From: VXNE01 sp965206615
GTDB lineage: Bacteria; Pseudomonadota; Gammaproteobacteria; Pseudomonadales; Azotimanducaceae
Assembly: GCA_965206615.1 (NCBI GenBank)
Contig: CBDBKI010000005.1
Coordinates: forward strand, 2,914,001 to 2,978,000
DNA length: 64,000 bases
Direction: 5' to 3'
Shown here: positions 44,784 through 52,796 of the stretch, piece after piece
How the letters are laid out: each line of letters begins with the position of its first letter
Position numbering within the stretch: position 1 is the stretch's first letter
Made by a program: the position numbers and the translations under genes
The notes under the pieces: generated by a model
Seen by the model: the letters and a program-made list of their open reading frames with translations, nothing else
Told to the model about the DNA's origin: nothing
The model's database searches: none

Positions 44784-46106
44784 ATGGACAGCGTAACGCA
44801 GCGCGGCAAGATCGGCTTCGTGAGTCTCGGCTGTCCGAAGGCGCTCACCGACACCGAGCGTATCGTCACGCAACTCAGGATGGACGGCTACGAGACGACC
44901 GCGAGCTACGACGACGCCGACGTCGTGGTCGTCAACACCTGCGGCTTCATCGACAGTGCGATCGACGAGTCTCTCGATGCCATCGCCGAAGCCATGCGGG
45001 CCAACGGCCGCGTCATCGTCACGGGCTGCCTCGGGGCCAAGGGCGACATCGTCCGCGACACCTATCCGGACGTGCTCGCCGTGACGGGTCCGCACGCCTA
45101 CGAGGAAGTCGTTGAGGCCGTGCACGAGGCAGTACCGCCCCCGCCGTTCGACCCGTACCTCTCACTCGTTCCCGACCACGGCATCAAGCTGACACCACGG
45201 CACTACGCCTACCTGAAGATCTCCGAAGGCTGCAACCACAAGTGCAGCTTCTGCATCATTCCGAGCATGCGGGGCAAGCTGGTCTCGCGGCGTATCGGGG
45301 AAATACTCACGGAGGCTGAGTCACTGGCGGCAGCGGGCGTCAAGGAGTTGCTGGTGATCTCGCAGGACACCTCGGCGTACGGCGTGGACATCCGTTACCG
45401 CACCGACTTCTGGCACGGCCGCCCGTTGCGCTCGAACCTGGTCACGCTGTGCGAGCAGCTCGGCAAGCTGGTTCCCTGGGTGCGCCTGCACTATGTGTAT
45501 CCGTATCCGCACGTCGACGACCTGATCCCGCTCATGGCCGACGGTCGCCTCCTGCCCTACCTCGATGTACCGCTGCAACACGCGTCGCCACCGGTGCTGC
45601 GCGCCATGCGACGGCCGGCGGCGGCCGACCGGACGCTGGAGCGCATCCGGCAATGGCGCGAGACGGTGCCGGAACTGACGCTGCGCAGCACGTTCATCGT
45701 GGGTTTCCCCGGGGAAACGGACGCCGACTTCGAGGTGCTGCTCGAGTTCCTGCGCGAAGCGCGGCTCGAGCGCGTGGGCTGTTTCGCCTATTCCGATGTG
45801 GAGGGCGCTGCTGCCAACGCCCTGCCGGACCACGTATCGGAGGACGTGAAACAGGAGCGCCTGGAGACGTTGATGACCCTGCAGGCCGACATCAGCCTCG
45901 CCCGCCAGCGGGCCCGGATCGGACGGACCGTCGAGGTCCTCATCGACGCAGGGGGCGAAACCGGTGGCACCGGCCGGACGACCGGCGACGCGCCCGAAAT
46001 CGATGGCGTGGTGTACGTCGACGGGACCGTGACATCCGGGCAGTGGGCACGCGTCCAGGTGACCGATGCGGACACCCACGACCTCTTCGGCAAGGTCGTC
46101 GCCTAG
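44784..46106 (+). CDS. rimO: Ribosomal protein S12 methylthiotransferase
   Basis: Radical-SAM enzyme (440 aa) that adds a methylthio group to Asp89 of ribosomal protein S12. The N-terminal UPF0004 domain has its three cluster cysteines (SLGCPKALTDTE, VVNTCGFIDSAID, VTGCLGAKGDIV); the radical-SAM motif is SEGCNHKCSFCIIPSMRGK; the TRAM domain closes the protein (GRTVEVLID to ARVQVTDADTHDLFG). The motif after the SAM cluster (RGKLVSRR) favours RimO over MiaB. It is divergent from aroG. Confidence 0.96.
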   Translation: MDSVTQRGKIGFVSLGCPKALTDTERIVTQLRMDGYETTASYDDADVVVVNTCGFIDSAIDESLDAIAEAMRANGRVIVTGCLGAKGDIVRDTYPDVLAVTGPHAYEEVVEAVHEAVPPPPFDPYLSLVPDHGIKLTPRHYAYLKISEGCNHKCSFCIIPSMRGKLVSRRIGEILTEAESLAAAGVKELLVISQDTSAYGVDIRYRTDFWHGRPLRSNLVTLCEQLGKLVPWVRLHYVYPYPHVDDLIPLMADGRLLPYLDVPLQHASPPVLRAMRRPAAADRTLERIRQWRETVPELTLRSTFIVGFPGETDADFEVLLEFLREARLERVGCFAYSDVEGAAANALPDHVSEDVKQERLETLMTLQADISLARQRARIGRTVEVLIDAGGETGGTGRTTGDAPEIDGVVYVDGTVTSGQWARVQVTDADTHDLFGKVVA

Positions 46107-46199
46107 CCCCCTGCGGCGCAGCGACGCTGTGGTATTCTCGCGGCCTTTCCCGGCCGCTCGTCGCGCGTGCACTGCGAGCGGCGTCAAGGAGTCCGAGAC

Positions 46200-46325
46200 A
46201 TGTGGTATCTGCTGGAAGACTTCCTGGAGCAACCCCTCGCGATGAAGGCCTTCCTGCTCGTGGGCTGGCTCTGCATGGCGATCATGGCGGCCAGTTTCGT
46301 CGCGTCCGTGTTCGGAGGCGGGTAG
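46200..46325 (+). CDS. 41-residue membrane peptide
   Basis: A short frame from ATG 46200 with AAGGAG upstream (46186-46191): MWYLLEDFLEQPLAMKAFLL, then the hydrophobic VGWLCMAIMAASFVASVFGG, stop TAG 46323-46325. It has an N-terminal amphipathic acidic segment and one membrane helix. A TATTCT box lies at 46132-46137. The TerB-like gene starts 17 bp later, suggesting co-expression. No family is recognised; the coding call rests on the ribosome-binding site, helix and spacing. Confidence 0.55.
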   Translation: MWYLLEDFLEQPLAMKAFLLVGWLCMAIMAASFVASVFGGG

Positions 46326-46342
46326 GGCGCCCGCGGGCACAC

Positions 46343-46738
46343 ATGTGGCTTTCGTCACTCACGGATGACCAGCGCCGGGCGCTGCTCGGACTTGCCCACA
46401 ACGTCGTCGTGTCCGACGGCCTCCTCGACCCCAACGAGGAGGTCATGCTGGACGAGTTCAAGCGGGAGATGGAACTGCATCCCGCCACGGAGTCGGACTA
46501 CCTGGAACTCGACGGTATCGACACTACCTTCGGCAGCCGGCGCACGCGCGCCATCGCCATGCTCAACCTCCTCAGGCTCTGCTACGTCGACGGTGCGTTC
46601 GAGATCGAGGAAGAGTGCCTGCTGCAGGAGATCGGCGAGGCCTTCGGAATCGACGGAGACGACTTCCTCCTGATGAACAACTGGGTCAAGCGCCTGGTCG
46701 CTCTGGAGAAGGAAGCCGGGGCGTTCATGCACTCGTGA
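46343..46738 (+). CDS. TerB-like helical protein
   Basis: A 131-residue all-helical protein with the TerB/DjlA-type pattern of acidic turns: MWLSSLTDDQRRALLGLAHN, VVVSDGLLDPNEEVMLDEFK, LCYVDGAFEIEEECLLQEIG and AFGIDGDDFLLMNNWVKRLV. Such domains occur in tellurite-resistance TerB and next to J-domains in DjlA. No ter genes are nearby, so a resistance role should not be assumed. The start ATG 46343 follows the 41-residue peptide by 17 bp. A membrane J-protein gene converges on it 62 bp away. Confidence 0.75.
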   Translation: MWLSSLTDDQRRALLGLAHNVVVSDGLLDPNEEVMLDEFKREMELHPATESDYLELDGIDTTFGSRRTRAIAMLNLLRLCYVDGAFEIEEECLLQEIGEAFGIDGDDFLLMNNWVKRLVALEKEAGAFMHS

Positions 46739-46800
46739 CGGAGCACGTCGGGGGAGTCAGTCAGGGACGGGCACTGCCCTCCCGGGGCTCGAGCGGGCTG

Positions 46801-47541
46801 TCACGAGCCGAGCAGCACGCGTTTCGCCTCGTTGAGTGTCACGGCGAGGTAAGTCGAGCCGCCACGGTCCGGATGCAGCTTCTGAATGAGGCGCCGATGC
46901 GCCTCGACGATATCCTCCCTGGAAGCTCCCGCGTCGAGTCCGAGTACTTCCAGCGCTCGTTGCCGGGTCATGTCACCGTCCGGCCCGGACCGACCCTGTC
47001 CGGCAACGTCTTCCCAGCCCGGATGCACCCGTTCCAGGTAGCTGTCCAGCAGACGGACCGAGTCGGGATCGCCGAAGGCGGCCCGCAATGCCCGGAGGTC
47101 CTCGAGGGCCAGGTCCGAGAGGGAGCGCCCGGCGAAGGCGCCGGCAAGCACCTCGCCGTCCATGCGCCCGGATGCGTGGTGCAGGATCATCCTGAGTTCG
47201 CCCGTCGCCACCTCCGACTGCTCGGGAGCGGCAGGCGCGGCCCCGACGCCGGCCGGCCGCGCCGCGAACGCCTGGCCGGCCAGGGGCATGACGCGCCGCA
47301 GCAGCGGCAGGAAGCGTAACAGCGACAGGCCCCGGCGCAGGAATGGGAATACCGCGGCGCCGGCGGCGACGAGCCAGTGCATGCGCCCGGTCGCGGCCAG
47401 GACAGCCAGTCCGACGACCAGCACGGCCGCCGCGGTCGAGAGCAGCATCGACCCCTTGCGCGGCTGCGTCTTCGTCCACAGCATGCGCACCAGCAGCACG
47501 AAGGCCACACCGGCCAGCACGGCCGCCAGTACGACGATCAT
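46801..47541 (-). CDS. Membrane-anchored J-domain protein
   Basis: A 246-residue protein with an N-terminal membrane helix (MIVVLAAVLAGVAFVLLVRM), a second hydrophobic region (LLSTAAAVLVVGLAVLAATG), a central helical part and a C-terminal short J-domain: MTRQRALEVLGLDAGASRED, RRLIQKLHPDRGGSTYLAVT, LNEAKRVLLGS. The HPD motif needed to stimulate a DnaK-type chaperone is intact; the short C-terminal form resembles Pam18/Tim14. Its start overlaps the stop of the VWA-like gene (ATGA), so the two are coupled. Confidence 0.85.
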   Translation of the reverse strand: MIVVLAAVLAGVAFVLLVRMLWTKTQPRKGSMLLSTAAAVLVVGLAVLAATGRMHWLVAAGAAVFPFLRRGLSLLRFLPLLRRVMPLAGQAFAARPAGVGAAPAAPEQSEVATGELRMILHHASGRMDGEVLAGAFAGRSLSDLALEDLRALRAAFGDPDSVRLLDSYLERVHPGWEDVAGQGRSGPDGDMTRQRALEVLGLDAGASREDIVEAHRRLIQKLHPDRGGSTYLAVTLNEAKRVLLGS

Positions 47542-48242
47542 CGGTCCAGCTGCTGCAGGAGGCGGCTCGCGAGGGGACTTGCGAGGGTCTCGGCCAGGCC
47601 ATCCCGCCCGCGGGCGGCGTAGGCCGCCACGGCGCGCAGCAACTGCCGCAACTCGTCCGCACTGCCGGACCGAAACGGGACGTGGGCACCCCGGGAGATG
47701 CGGGCCAGTTCGCCAAAGACGCCTCCCGCGGTCGGATCCGCGCCTTCCTGGAACAGGAACATGCGTACTCCGTAGACCGCCAGCAGGCCCGCGGCGGCGG
47801 CAGCCGCTGCCGGGTCTTCCTCGAAGCTGTCGCCCACGAGGACCAGCGCCCGCACCGGCATCGCGGCGGCTTCCCGGCGCGCATGTTCCATGACGCGCAC
47901 GATCTGCGTGCGACCGGGGAGGCAACCTACCCCGAGCATCGTTGCGAGGAGCGCGTCAGGCGTCGCGTTCCAGCTCGAGTGGTGGAAGTCGGCGATACCC
48001 CGGAAGTAGACCAGTTGGACGGCCAGATCGCCGCTGTCGCGCGCCGCGCCAAAGAGCTCCGCGTGCAGGGAACAGGCGAGATCCCAGGTGGGCGCGCGGC
48101 TCGCCGTGGCGTCCATGGCGAAGATCAGACGCTGCGTACCCGACGGCACCGGTGGATGGGTCGCGCGCGCATCGGCCAGGAAACGGTCGACCGCACTGCC
48201 GGTCTTTCGTACCGCGGGAACTTTTTTCGAAGCTTTTGCCAT
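47538..48242 (-). CDS. VWA-like domain protein
   Basis: A 234-residue protein that looks like a von Willebrand A fold: first strand RLIFAMDATASRAPTWDLAC (a MIDAS-like DxT/S site), helix and strand QLVYFRGIADFHHSSWNATP, ALVLVGDSFEEDPAAAAAAA and VRMFLFQEGADPTAGGVFGE. The N-terminal 25 residues are basic. ATG 48242 starts MAKASKKVPAVRKTGSAVDR. Encoded just upstream of and coupled to a membrane J-protein; a role in assembling or monitoring a membrane complex is a guess. Confidence 0.72.
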   Translation of the reverse strand: MAKASKKVPAVRKTGSAVDRFLADARATHPPVPSGTQRLIFAMDATASRAPTWDLACSLHAELFGAARDSGDLAVQLVYFRGIADFHHSSWNATPDALLATMLGVGCLPGRTQIVRVMEHARREAAAMPVRALVLVGDSFEEDPAAAAAAAGLLAVYGVRMFLFQEGADPTAGGVFGELARISRGAHVPFRSGSADELRQLLRAVAAYAARGRDGLAETLASPLASRLLQQLDR

Positions 48243-48295
48243 CAAGGGGGGACAGCAGGCCGGAACGGTCCTATCATGCCAATGACCTATTGGCC

Positions 48296-48508
48296 ATGGG
48301 AACAACCGATTTGGAAGAAGCCGACACAATAATGTGGCTTGAGCAACTCAGGGTCGAGCATCGGGATCTGGATGAGGTCATCGAGTATCTGATCGAGAGT
48401 CGTCACCACGACATCATGAAGATCCAGCGGCTGAAGAAGCGCAAACTGCGCTTGAAGGACATGATCAGCCGTCTGGAGAGCGAACTCATCCCGGACCTGG
48501 ATGCGTGA
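48296..48508 (+). CDS. DUF465 (YdcH family) protein
   Basis: A small charged helical protein: RVEHRDLDEVIEYLIESRHH followed by IMKIQRLKKRKLRLKDMISR and LESELIPDLDA. The RLKKRKLxLKDxI segment is the DUF465 signature; function unknown. ATG 48296 gives 70 aa with an acidic leader (MGTTDLEEADTI), ATG 48332 gives 58 aa; neither has a strong ribosome-binding site. A TATCAT box is present at 48272-48277 in the gap to the divergent VWA-like gene. Its end overlaps the 5'-nucleotidase GTG. Confidence 0.8.
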   Translation: MGTTDLEEADTIMWLEQLRVEHRDLDEVIEYLIESRHHDIMKIQRLKKRKLRLKDMISRLESELIPDLDA

Positions 48509-49428
48509 CCCCAAGGCAATCGCTCACCGTCGCCATCTCTTCCCGCGCCCTGTTCGACCTCGACGAAAGTAACCGCGTCTACGAGGAAAAGGGCCTCGAA
48601 GCCTACCGGCAGTACCAGATAGAGCGCGAGAACGTGCCGCTCAAGCCGGGGGAGGCCTTCCCCTTCGTACGCAAACTCCTGAATATCAACAAGCTTCTCG
48701 ACACGTCCGCGGTCGAGGTCATCCTGCTTTCCCGCAACACCGCGGACACCGGGCTGCGCATCTTCAACTCCATCCGCGAACACCGGCTCGACATCACCCG
48801 CGCCGCCTTCAGCGGCGGCCTGAGCCCCTATCGATACGTGCATGCCTTCGATTGCGACCTGTTCCTGTCCACGGAACCGGACGACGTGGCGCGGGCCCTC
48901 GAGAGCGGCGCGGCCGCGGCCACGCTGCTCGGAGCGGGGCCGCGCGGCACGGATGATTCCGACGAACTGCGCATCGCTTTCGACGGTGACGCCGTATTGT
49001 TCTCCGACCAGGCCGAACGCGTGTTCCAGGAGCGCGGGGTCGAGGCCTTCGGGGAGAGCGAGGCGGCGGCCGCCGACCAGCTTCTTGCGGGAGGGCCTTT
49101 CAAGGCCTTCCTCGGTGGGCTGCACGCCCTGCAGCGGCAGTTCCCGCAGGACGCATGCCCCATTCGCACCGCCCTCATCACCGCCCGGGGAGCGCCGGCG
49201 CACGAGCGCGTCATCAAGACGCTACGCGCCTGGGACATACGTCTCGACGAGAGCCTGTTCCTCGGCGGGCGCGACAAGGCGGGCTTCCTGCAGGCGTTCG
49301 GCGCAGACGTGTTCTTCGACGACCGCATGCAGAACTGCGAGAACGCAAGCCGGCACACCGCCGCCGGACACGTACCCCACGGTGTGGTGAACGTCCGTAC
49401 CGACGACGGCGCCGACAGCACCGGTTGA
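48505..49428 (+). CDS. 5'-nucleotidase, cytosolic type 1 family
   Basis: A 307-residue member of the NT5C1-like 5'-nucleotidase family (HAD superfamily). It reads VAISSRALFDLDESNRVYEE (the DxD-type nucleophile region), PLKPGEAFPFVRKLLNINKL, VILLSRNTADTGLRIFNSIR and GLSPYRYVHAFDCDLFLSTE; TALITARGAPAHERVIKTLR and LFLGGRDKAGFLQAFGADVF, FFDD are the later HAD motifs. It should dephosphorylate nucleoside monophosphates. GTG 48505 overlaps the DUF465 stop by 4 bp. Confidence 0.88.
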   Translation: MTPRQSLTVAISSRALFDLDESNRVYEEKGLEAYRQYQIERENVPLKPGEAFPFVRKLLNINKLLDTSAVEVILLSRNTADTGLRIFNSIREHRLDITRAAFSGGLSPYRYVHAFDCDLFLSTEPDDVARALESGAAAATLLGAGPRGTDDSDELRIAFDGDAVLFSDQAERVFQERGVEAFGESEAAAADQLLAGGPFKAFLGGLHALQRQFPQDACPIRTALITARGAPAHERVIKTLRAWDIRLDESLFLGGRDKAGFLQAFGADVFFDDRMQNCENASRHTAAGHVPHGVVNVRTDDGADSTG

Positions 49429-49447
49429 GAGGCGGTCGGCGGGGTCC

Positions 49448-51277
49448 TCACTCTGCCGGGCGATACCAGATCGACGAACTCCACGCCCGCTCCTGGTGCG
49501 TGGCGGGCAGGTCCGGATTCGGTTCGATGCCGAGACGCAGGGCATCCCAGGTCGACCAGCGGCAGCTCGGGTTTTCCAGCACTCGCACGTAGTAGAACGC
49601 GCGCTCGGATGCGTCGAAGTCGGGATCGGTCCAGACGGTCTCGAGCTGGGTCGCGCCCTTGTCGCGAGTGACCGAGCAGTCGACCAGGTTCACGCGAGCG
49701 CCGTTGTCGCCACAGCGGTGCGTCTCGGGGTCCGGCTCCAGGCCGTCGGAGCAGACGGCGTCGTAGACGCGCTCCTGCGCCGCGCTACCCTCGAGCCATC
49801 CCTTGACGACCTGTGCTCGCTGCAGCCACCCGGACGCCGGGTCCCGCATGGCCTGGATCAGGAAGCTCGGCGCGCCCGCGCCGCCTGCAGGGAGCATGCC
49901 CCCCATCGGAACGCCTTCGAGATAGCCCACCGACACCGGGTCGGCCACGTTCGAGAGCGCCTGCGCCAGGCCGAATCCGCCGAAAAACCGTACCTGGATC
50001 CGCGGCCCGGACGTGGCGAACGATTCGCGTCGGCGCATGGCATCGTAGATCGCCGCCCGGGAGTTCTCGTCGGCCCACACGGCCGCCAGCCCGCCGGTCC
50101 CGTGGGTGGCCTCCCGCGGTGTCCGGAACCCCTCCCAGGAGTCCTGGTCCGGCCCGTACGCGGAGCCGCGTGACTGCGGCGTGTTCACCCGGCCGGTGAA
50201 ATGCCGGTTCTCCTCGAACGAAGCGGCCGTCACATGGCTGTCGCTCGCGGCCACCACACCCAACTGGTAGGGGTTGACGCCGATCCGCTGCTCGAACTCG
50301 AGGCCCGTCTTGAGCGCATCCCGGAGGTAACCGCCCTTGAAGACCGAGACCGGGTTCGTGTTGTTCACCCGGTCGAGGTAGTAGCGGACGATCTGGAAGT
50401 CCGCCCACTCGTCGTTCGGGGACAACGACGGGTGGGTCTCGGACGTGCCCTTGATCTGGGTGATCTCCGCCACCGACTCGTTGCGCATCCGCGCGGCCGC
50501 GAACTCCGCGTCGATCGGCTCGCCCTGCCAGGTGGTCTCCATGAACGCGAGCCCGTCGCTCTGGTTCATGTTGTGCGGAATGGCCATGCCCTCGATGCCC
50601 GCCGCGCGCTGTCCGTCCAGCCACGCCCAGAGGTCCGCCGGGTCCGGAGAGTCCCGCATGCTGAAGGGCCGGTCGGGCGCCCGGCCACGGAATATCACGT
50701 TCCTGTGCAGGTGGCGCCTCCCGGGGGAGGGCGTGTATTCGTACCCGACCAGTGCCGTGAACGTGCCGGGATCGTCGTGCCGGTCCGCGGATTCGACGAT
50801 CCTGGCCCACGCGGTGGCGATAACTTCCGGGCGGGAAACCTCGCTGTCCGGGAGGAACTTGCCCAGTTCGCGCAGGAAAGCGAAGTACTCCGATCTGGAC
50901 TGGCCCTCCGGCGGCAGGATGCGATCGGTGTCCGGGTGCCCGTACGTGAGGCTCCCGGGCTCGATCAGGAAGGTGTGCACGCCCAGGTAGTAGGCGTGAT
51001 CCGTCACGGCCAGGAAGTCGAGGGGCGCCCCGGACAACCGCACGGTCTCGCCGGACGGATGCGGAATCGGCTCGCCCTTGGCGAACAGGTAGGCCTGGTC
51101 CGGGGTCGTGCGGATGCTGCCCATGAACGCGTCGTGCGAGTACATGGTGTGGATGTGCAGGTCGCCGAAGAGGGCCGACCTGGCGGGCGGCGCCGCATCG
51201 TCCGCCGCGATGCCGGCAGATAGCGCCAGCGCTGCCGCGAGCGCGCCGGCGGCGGAGGGTTTCCAGCTCGTGTCCAT
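49448..51277 (-). CDS. DUF3604 domain protein (PHP-like), exported
   Basis: A 609-residue protein with a likely signal peptide (SAAGALAAALALSAGIAA, residues 8-26) and a DUF3604 domain. Metal-site motifs of PHP-type hydrolases are visible: ALFGDLHIHTMYSHDAFMGS, DFLAVTDHAYYLGVHTFLIE, TALVGYEYTPSPGRRHLHRN and VVAASDSHVTAASFEENRHF. The C-terminus contains a cysteine pair in VYDAVCSDGLEPDPETHRCG. Substrate unknown; such genes often occur in several copies in marine bacteria. ATG 51277 is preceded by GGGGAAG. It is divergent from cysB. Confidence 0.88.
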   Translation of the reverse strand: MDTSWKPSAAGALAAALALSAGIAADDAAPPARSALFGDLHIHTMYSHDAFMGSIRTTPDQAYLFAKGEPIPHPSGETVRLSGAPLDFLAVTDHAYYLGVHTFLIEPGSLTYGHPDTDRILPPEGQSRSEYFAFLRELGKFLPDSEVSRPEVIATAWARIVESADRHDDPGTFTALVGYEYTPSPGRRHLHRNVIFRGRAPDRPFSMRDSPDPADLWAWLDGQRAAGIEGMAIPHNMNQSDGLAFMETTWQGEPIDAEFAAARMRNESVAEITQIKGTSETHPSLSPNDEWADFQIVRYYLDRVNNTNPVSVFKGGYLRDALKTGLEFEQRIGVNPYQLGVVAASDSHVTAASFEENRHFTGRVNTPQSRGSAYGPDQDSWEGFRTPREATHGTGGLAAVWADENSRAAIYDAMRRRESFATSGPRIQVRFFGGFGLAQALSNVADPVSVGYLEGVPMGGMLPAGGAGAPSFLIQAMRDPASGWLQRAQVVKGWLEGSAAQERVYDAVCSDGLEPDPETHRCGDNGARVNLVDCSVTRDKGATQLETVWTDPDFDASERAFYYVRVLENPSCRWSTWDALRLGIEPNPDLPATHQERAWSSSIWYRPAE

Positions 51278-51378
51278 GGTGCTTCCCCGCAGGATCGAAT
51301 GCCTATTATTCGCCAGTGTCGGGAGATTGCCAACAAGGGCCGCCGGCCGGATCCTCAATATTTCCCCACTCCCGCAAT

Positions 51379-51408
51379 TTGAAAGGTCTAAGCAGGTTGC
51401 GTTATAAG
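51379..51408 (+). promoter_or_regulatory. Sigma70-like promoter of cysB
   Basis: TTGAAA (51379-51384), 18-bp spacer, TATAAG (51403-51408). The expected transcription start falls at or within a few bases of the cysB GTG (51415), so the mRNA could be nearly leaderless. Confidence 0.5.
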
Positions 51409-51414
51409 GGCCCC

Positions 51415-52389
51415 GTGAAGCTCCAGCAACTCCGTTACATCTGGGAGGTTTCCCAGCACGGGCTGAACGTCTCCGCGACCGCGCAGGCCCTGTACACGTC
51501 CCAGCCCGGCATCAGCAAGCAGATACGTCTGCTCGAGGACGAACTGGGTGTCGAGATCTTCACGCGCAGCGGCAAGCACCTGACGCGGATCACCCCTGCG
51601 GGCGACATGATCCTCGGGCTCGCCGAGAACATTCTCCACCAGGTCGACAGCATCAGGCAGGTGGCCCAGGAGCACCGCAACGAACGCCGCGGCAGCATGT
51701 CCATCGCCACGACGCATACCCAGGCCCGATATGCGCTGCCGCCCGTGATCGAGGCGTTCCGCGCGGAGTATCCCGAGGTCGCGCTGCACATGAACCAGGG
51801 CACGCCGACGCAGATTGCCGAACTCGCGTCGACCGGCAAGGCCGACTTCGCCATCGCCACGGAGGGCATGGAGCACTTCAAGAACCTGGTCATGATGCCC
51901 TGCTACGAGTGGAACCGGGCGATCGTGGTGCCGGTCGGCCACCCGCTCGCGGGCCTCGAGGAGGTCTCCCTCGAGGACGTCGCGGCACAGCCGATCGTCA
52001 CCTACGTGTTCGGCTTCACCGGCAGGTCGCGCCTCGACGAAGCGTTCGCGGCAGCGAGCCTCACGCCCAACGTGGTGTTCACCGCCACGGATACGGACGT
52101 GATCAAGACCTATGTCCGGCTCGGCCTCGGCATCGGCATCATCGCGGCGATGGCCTACGATCCCGAGCGGGACACGGATCTCCTCGCGATCGACGCGAGC
52201 CACCTGTTCCTGCCCAGCCGCACGTACATAGGATCGCGCAAGGACACGTTCATGCGTCGCTTCATGCTGGACTTCATGGGGCTCTTCGCGGAGCACCTGA
52301 CGCCGGAACTGGTGCGGGCGGCCTTCGCCACGAGCGACCGCGTCGCGCGGGAAGACCTGTTCGCGGAGATCGAGTTGCCAATGCGCTGA
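51415..52389 (+). CDS. cysB: LysR-type regulator CysB
   Basis: Activator of sulfate assimilation (324 aa, the same length as E. coli CysB) that senses N-acetylserine. VKLQQLRYIWEVSQHGLNVS and ALYTSQPGISKQIRLLEDEL form the winged HTH; the effector domain begins SMSIATTHTQARYALPPVIE and includes YPEVALHMNQGTPTQIAELA and GKADFAIATEG, the sulfate/acetylserine pocket. GTG 51415 gives the conserved VKLQQLRY start. Targets probably include cysH and cysI in this window. Confidence 0.96.
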   Translation: MKLQQLRYIWEVSQHGLNVSATAQALYTSQPGISKQIRLLEDELGVEIFTRSGKHLTRITPAGDMILGLAENILHQVDSIRQVAQEHRNERRGSMSIATTHTQARYALPPVIEAFRAEYPEVALHMNQGTPTQIAELASTGKADFAIATEGMEHFKNLVMMPCYEWNRAIVVPVGHPLAGLEEVSLEDVAAQPIVTYVFGFTGRSRLDEAFAAASLTPNVVFTATDTDVIKTYVRLGLGIGIIAAMAYDPERDTDLLAIDASHLFLPSRTYIGSRKDTFMRRFMLDFMGLFAEHLTPELVRAAFATSDRVAREDLFAEIELPMR

Positions 52390-52423
52390 TCGCGCCGGCC
52401 GCGCGCACCGCCCCGACGCGGTG

Positions 52424-52792
52424 TCAGATCAGATCGAGATCCGGGTTTGCGCGCAGCAGCTCCCGCGCTTCCTCGAGGTCGGAGTGTGCGCGTTCGGCAG
52501 GCACCTGCTCCGAGCCTCGATTCGCACCGCCGAAGACTTCTCGGACAAACTTCAGGTATACGGTGTATACGTCTGTTTGTGGGCCGTTTTTGACGACAAA
52601 AAACGGGGCGAGGTCGACCCCGTGGCGGCACGCGATGCGCATGCCCTCGGAGCTCTCGTCGCGTTCGTCGGCAACTACGATCCGGTCGATGCGGGAGAGC
52701 AGACCGCTGCGCTCGAGACGCGCTTCGACCTCGCCGCACTTCGCGCACGGCGCGCCGGAGGCGAGGACCTTCTTGACGAAGGTAATGTGCAT
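52424..52792 (-). CDS. Thioredoxin-fold protein linked to cysH
   Basis: A 122-residue protein starting MHITFVKKVLASGAPCAKCG with a CxxC-type pair (PCAKC) early in the chain, followed by RIDRIVVADERDESSEGMRI and HGVDLAPFFVVKNGPQTDVY, where the LAPFFVV segment resembles the cis-Pro strand of glutaredoxins and thioredoxins. The C-terminal ~50 residues look helical and acidic. It begins 4 bp after the cysH stop. APS reductases need a thiol reductant, so this could serve CysH; that is inference from context. Confidence 0.65.
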   Translation of the reverse strand: MHITFVKKVLASGAPCAKCGEVEARLERSGLLSRIDRIVVADERDESSEGMRIACRHGVDLAPFFVVKNGPQTDVYTVYLKFVREVFGGANRGSEQVPAERAHSDLEEARELLRANPDLDLI

Positions 52793-52796
52793 CGTT

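Noticed and set aside
46343..46738. Tellurite resistance gene
   Set aside because: The TerB-like fold also occurs in chaperone-associated proteins and no other ter genes are present.
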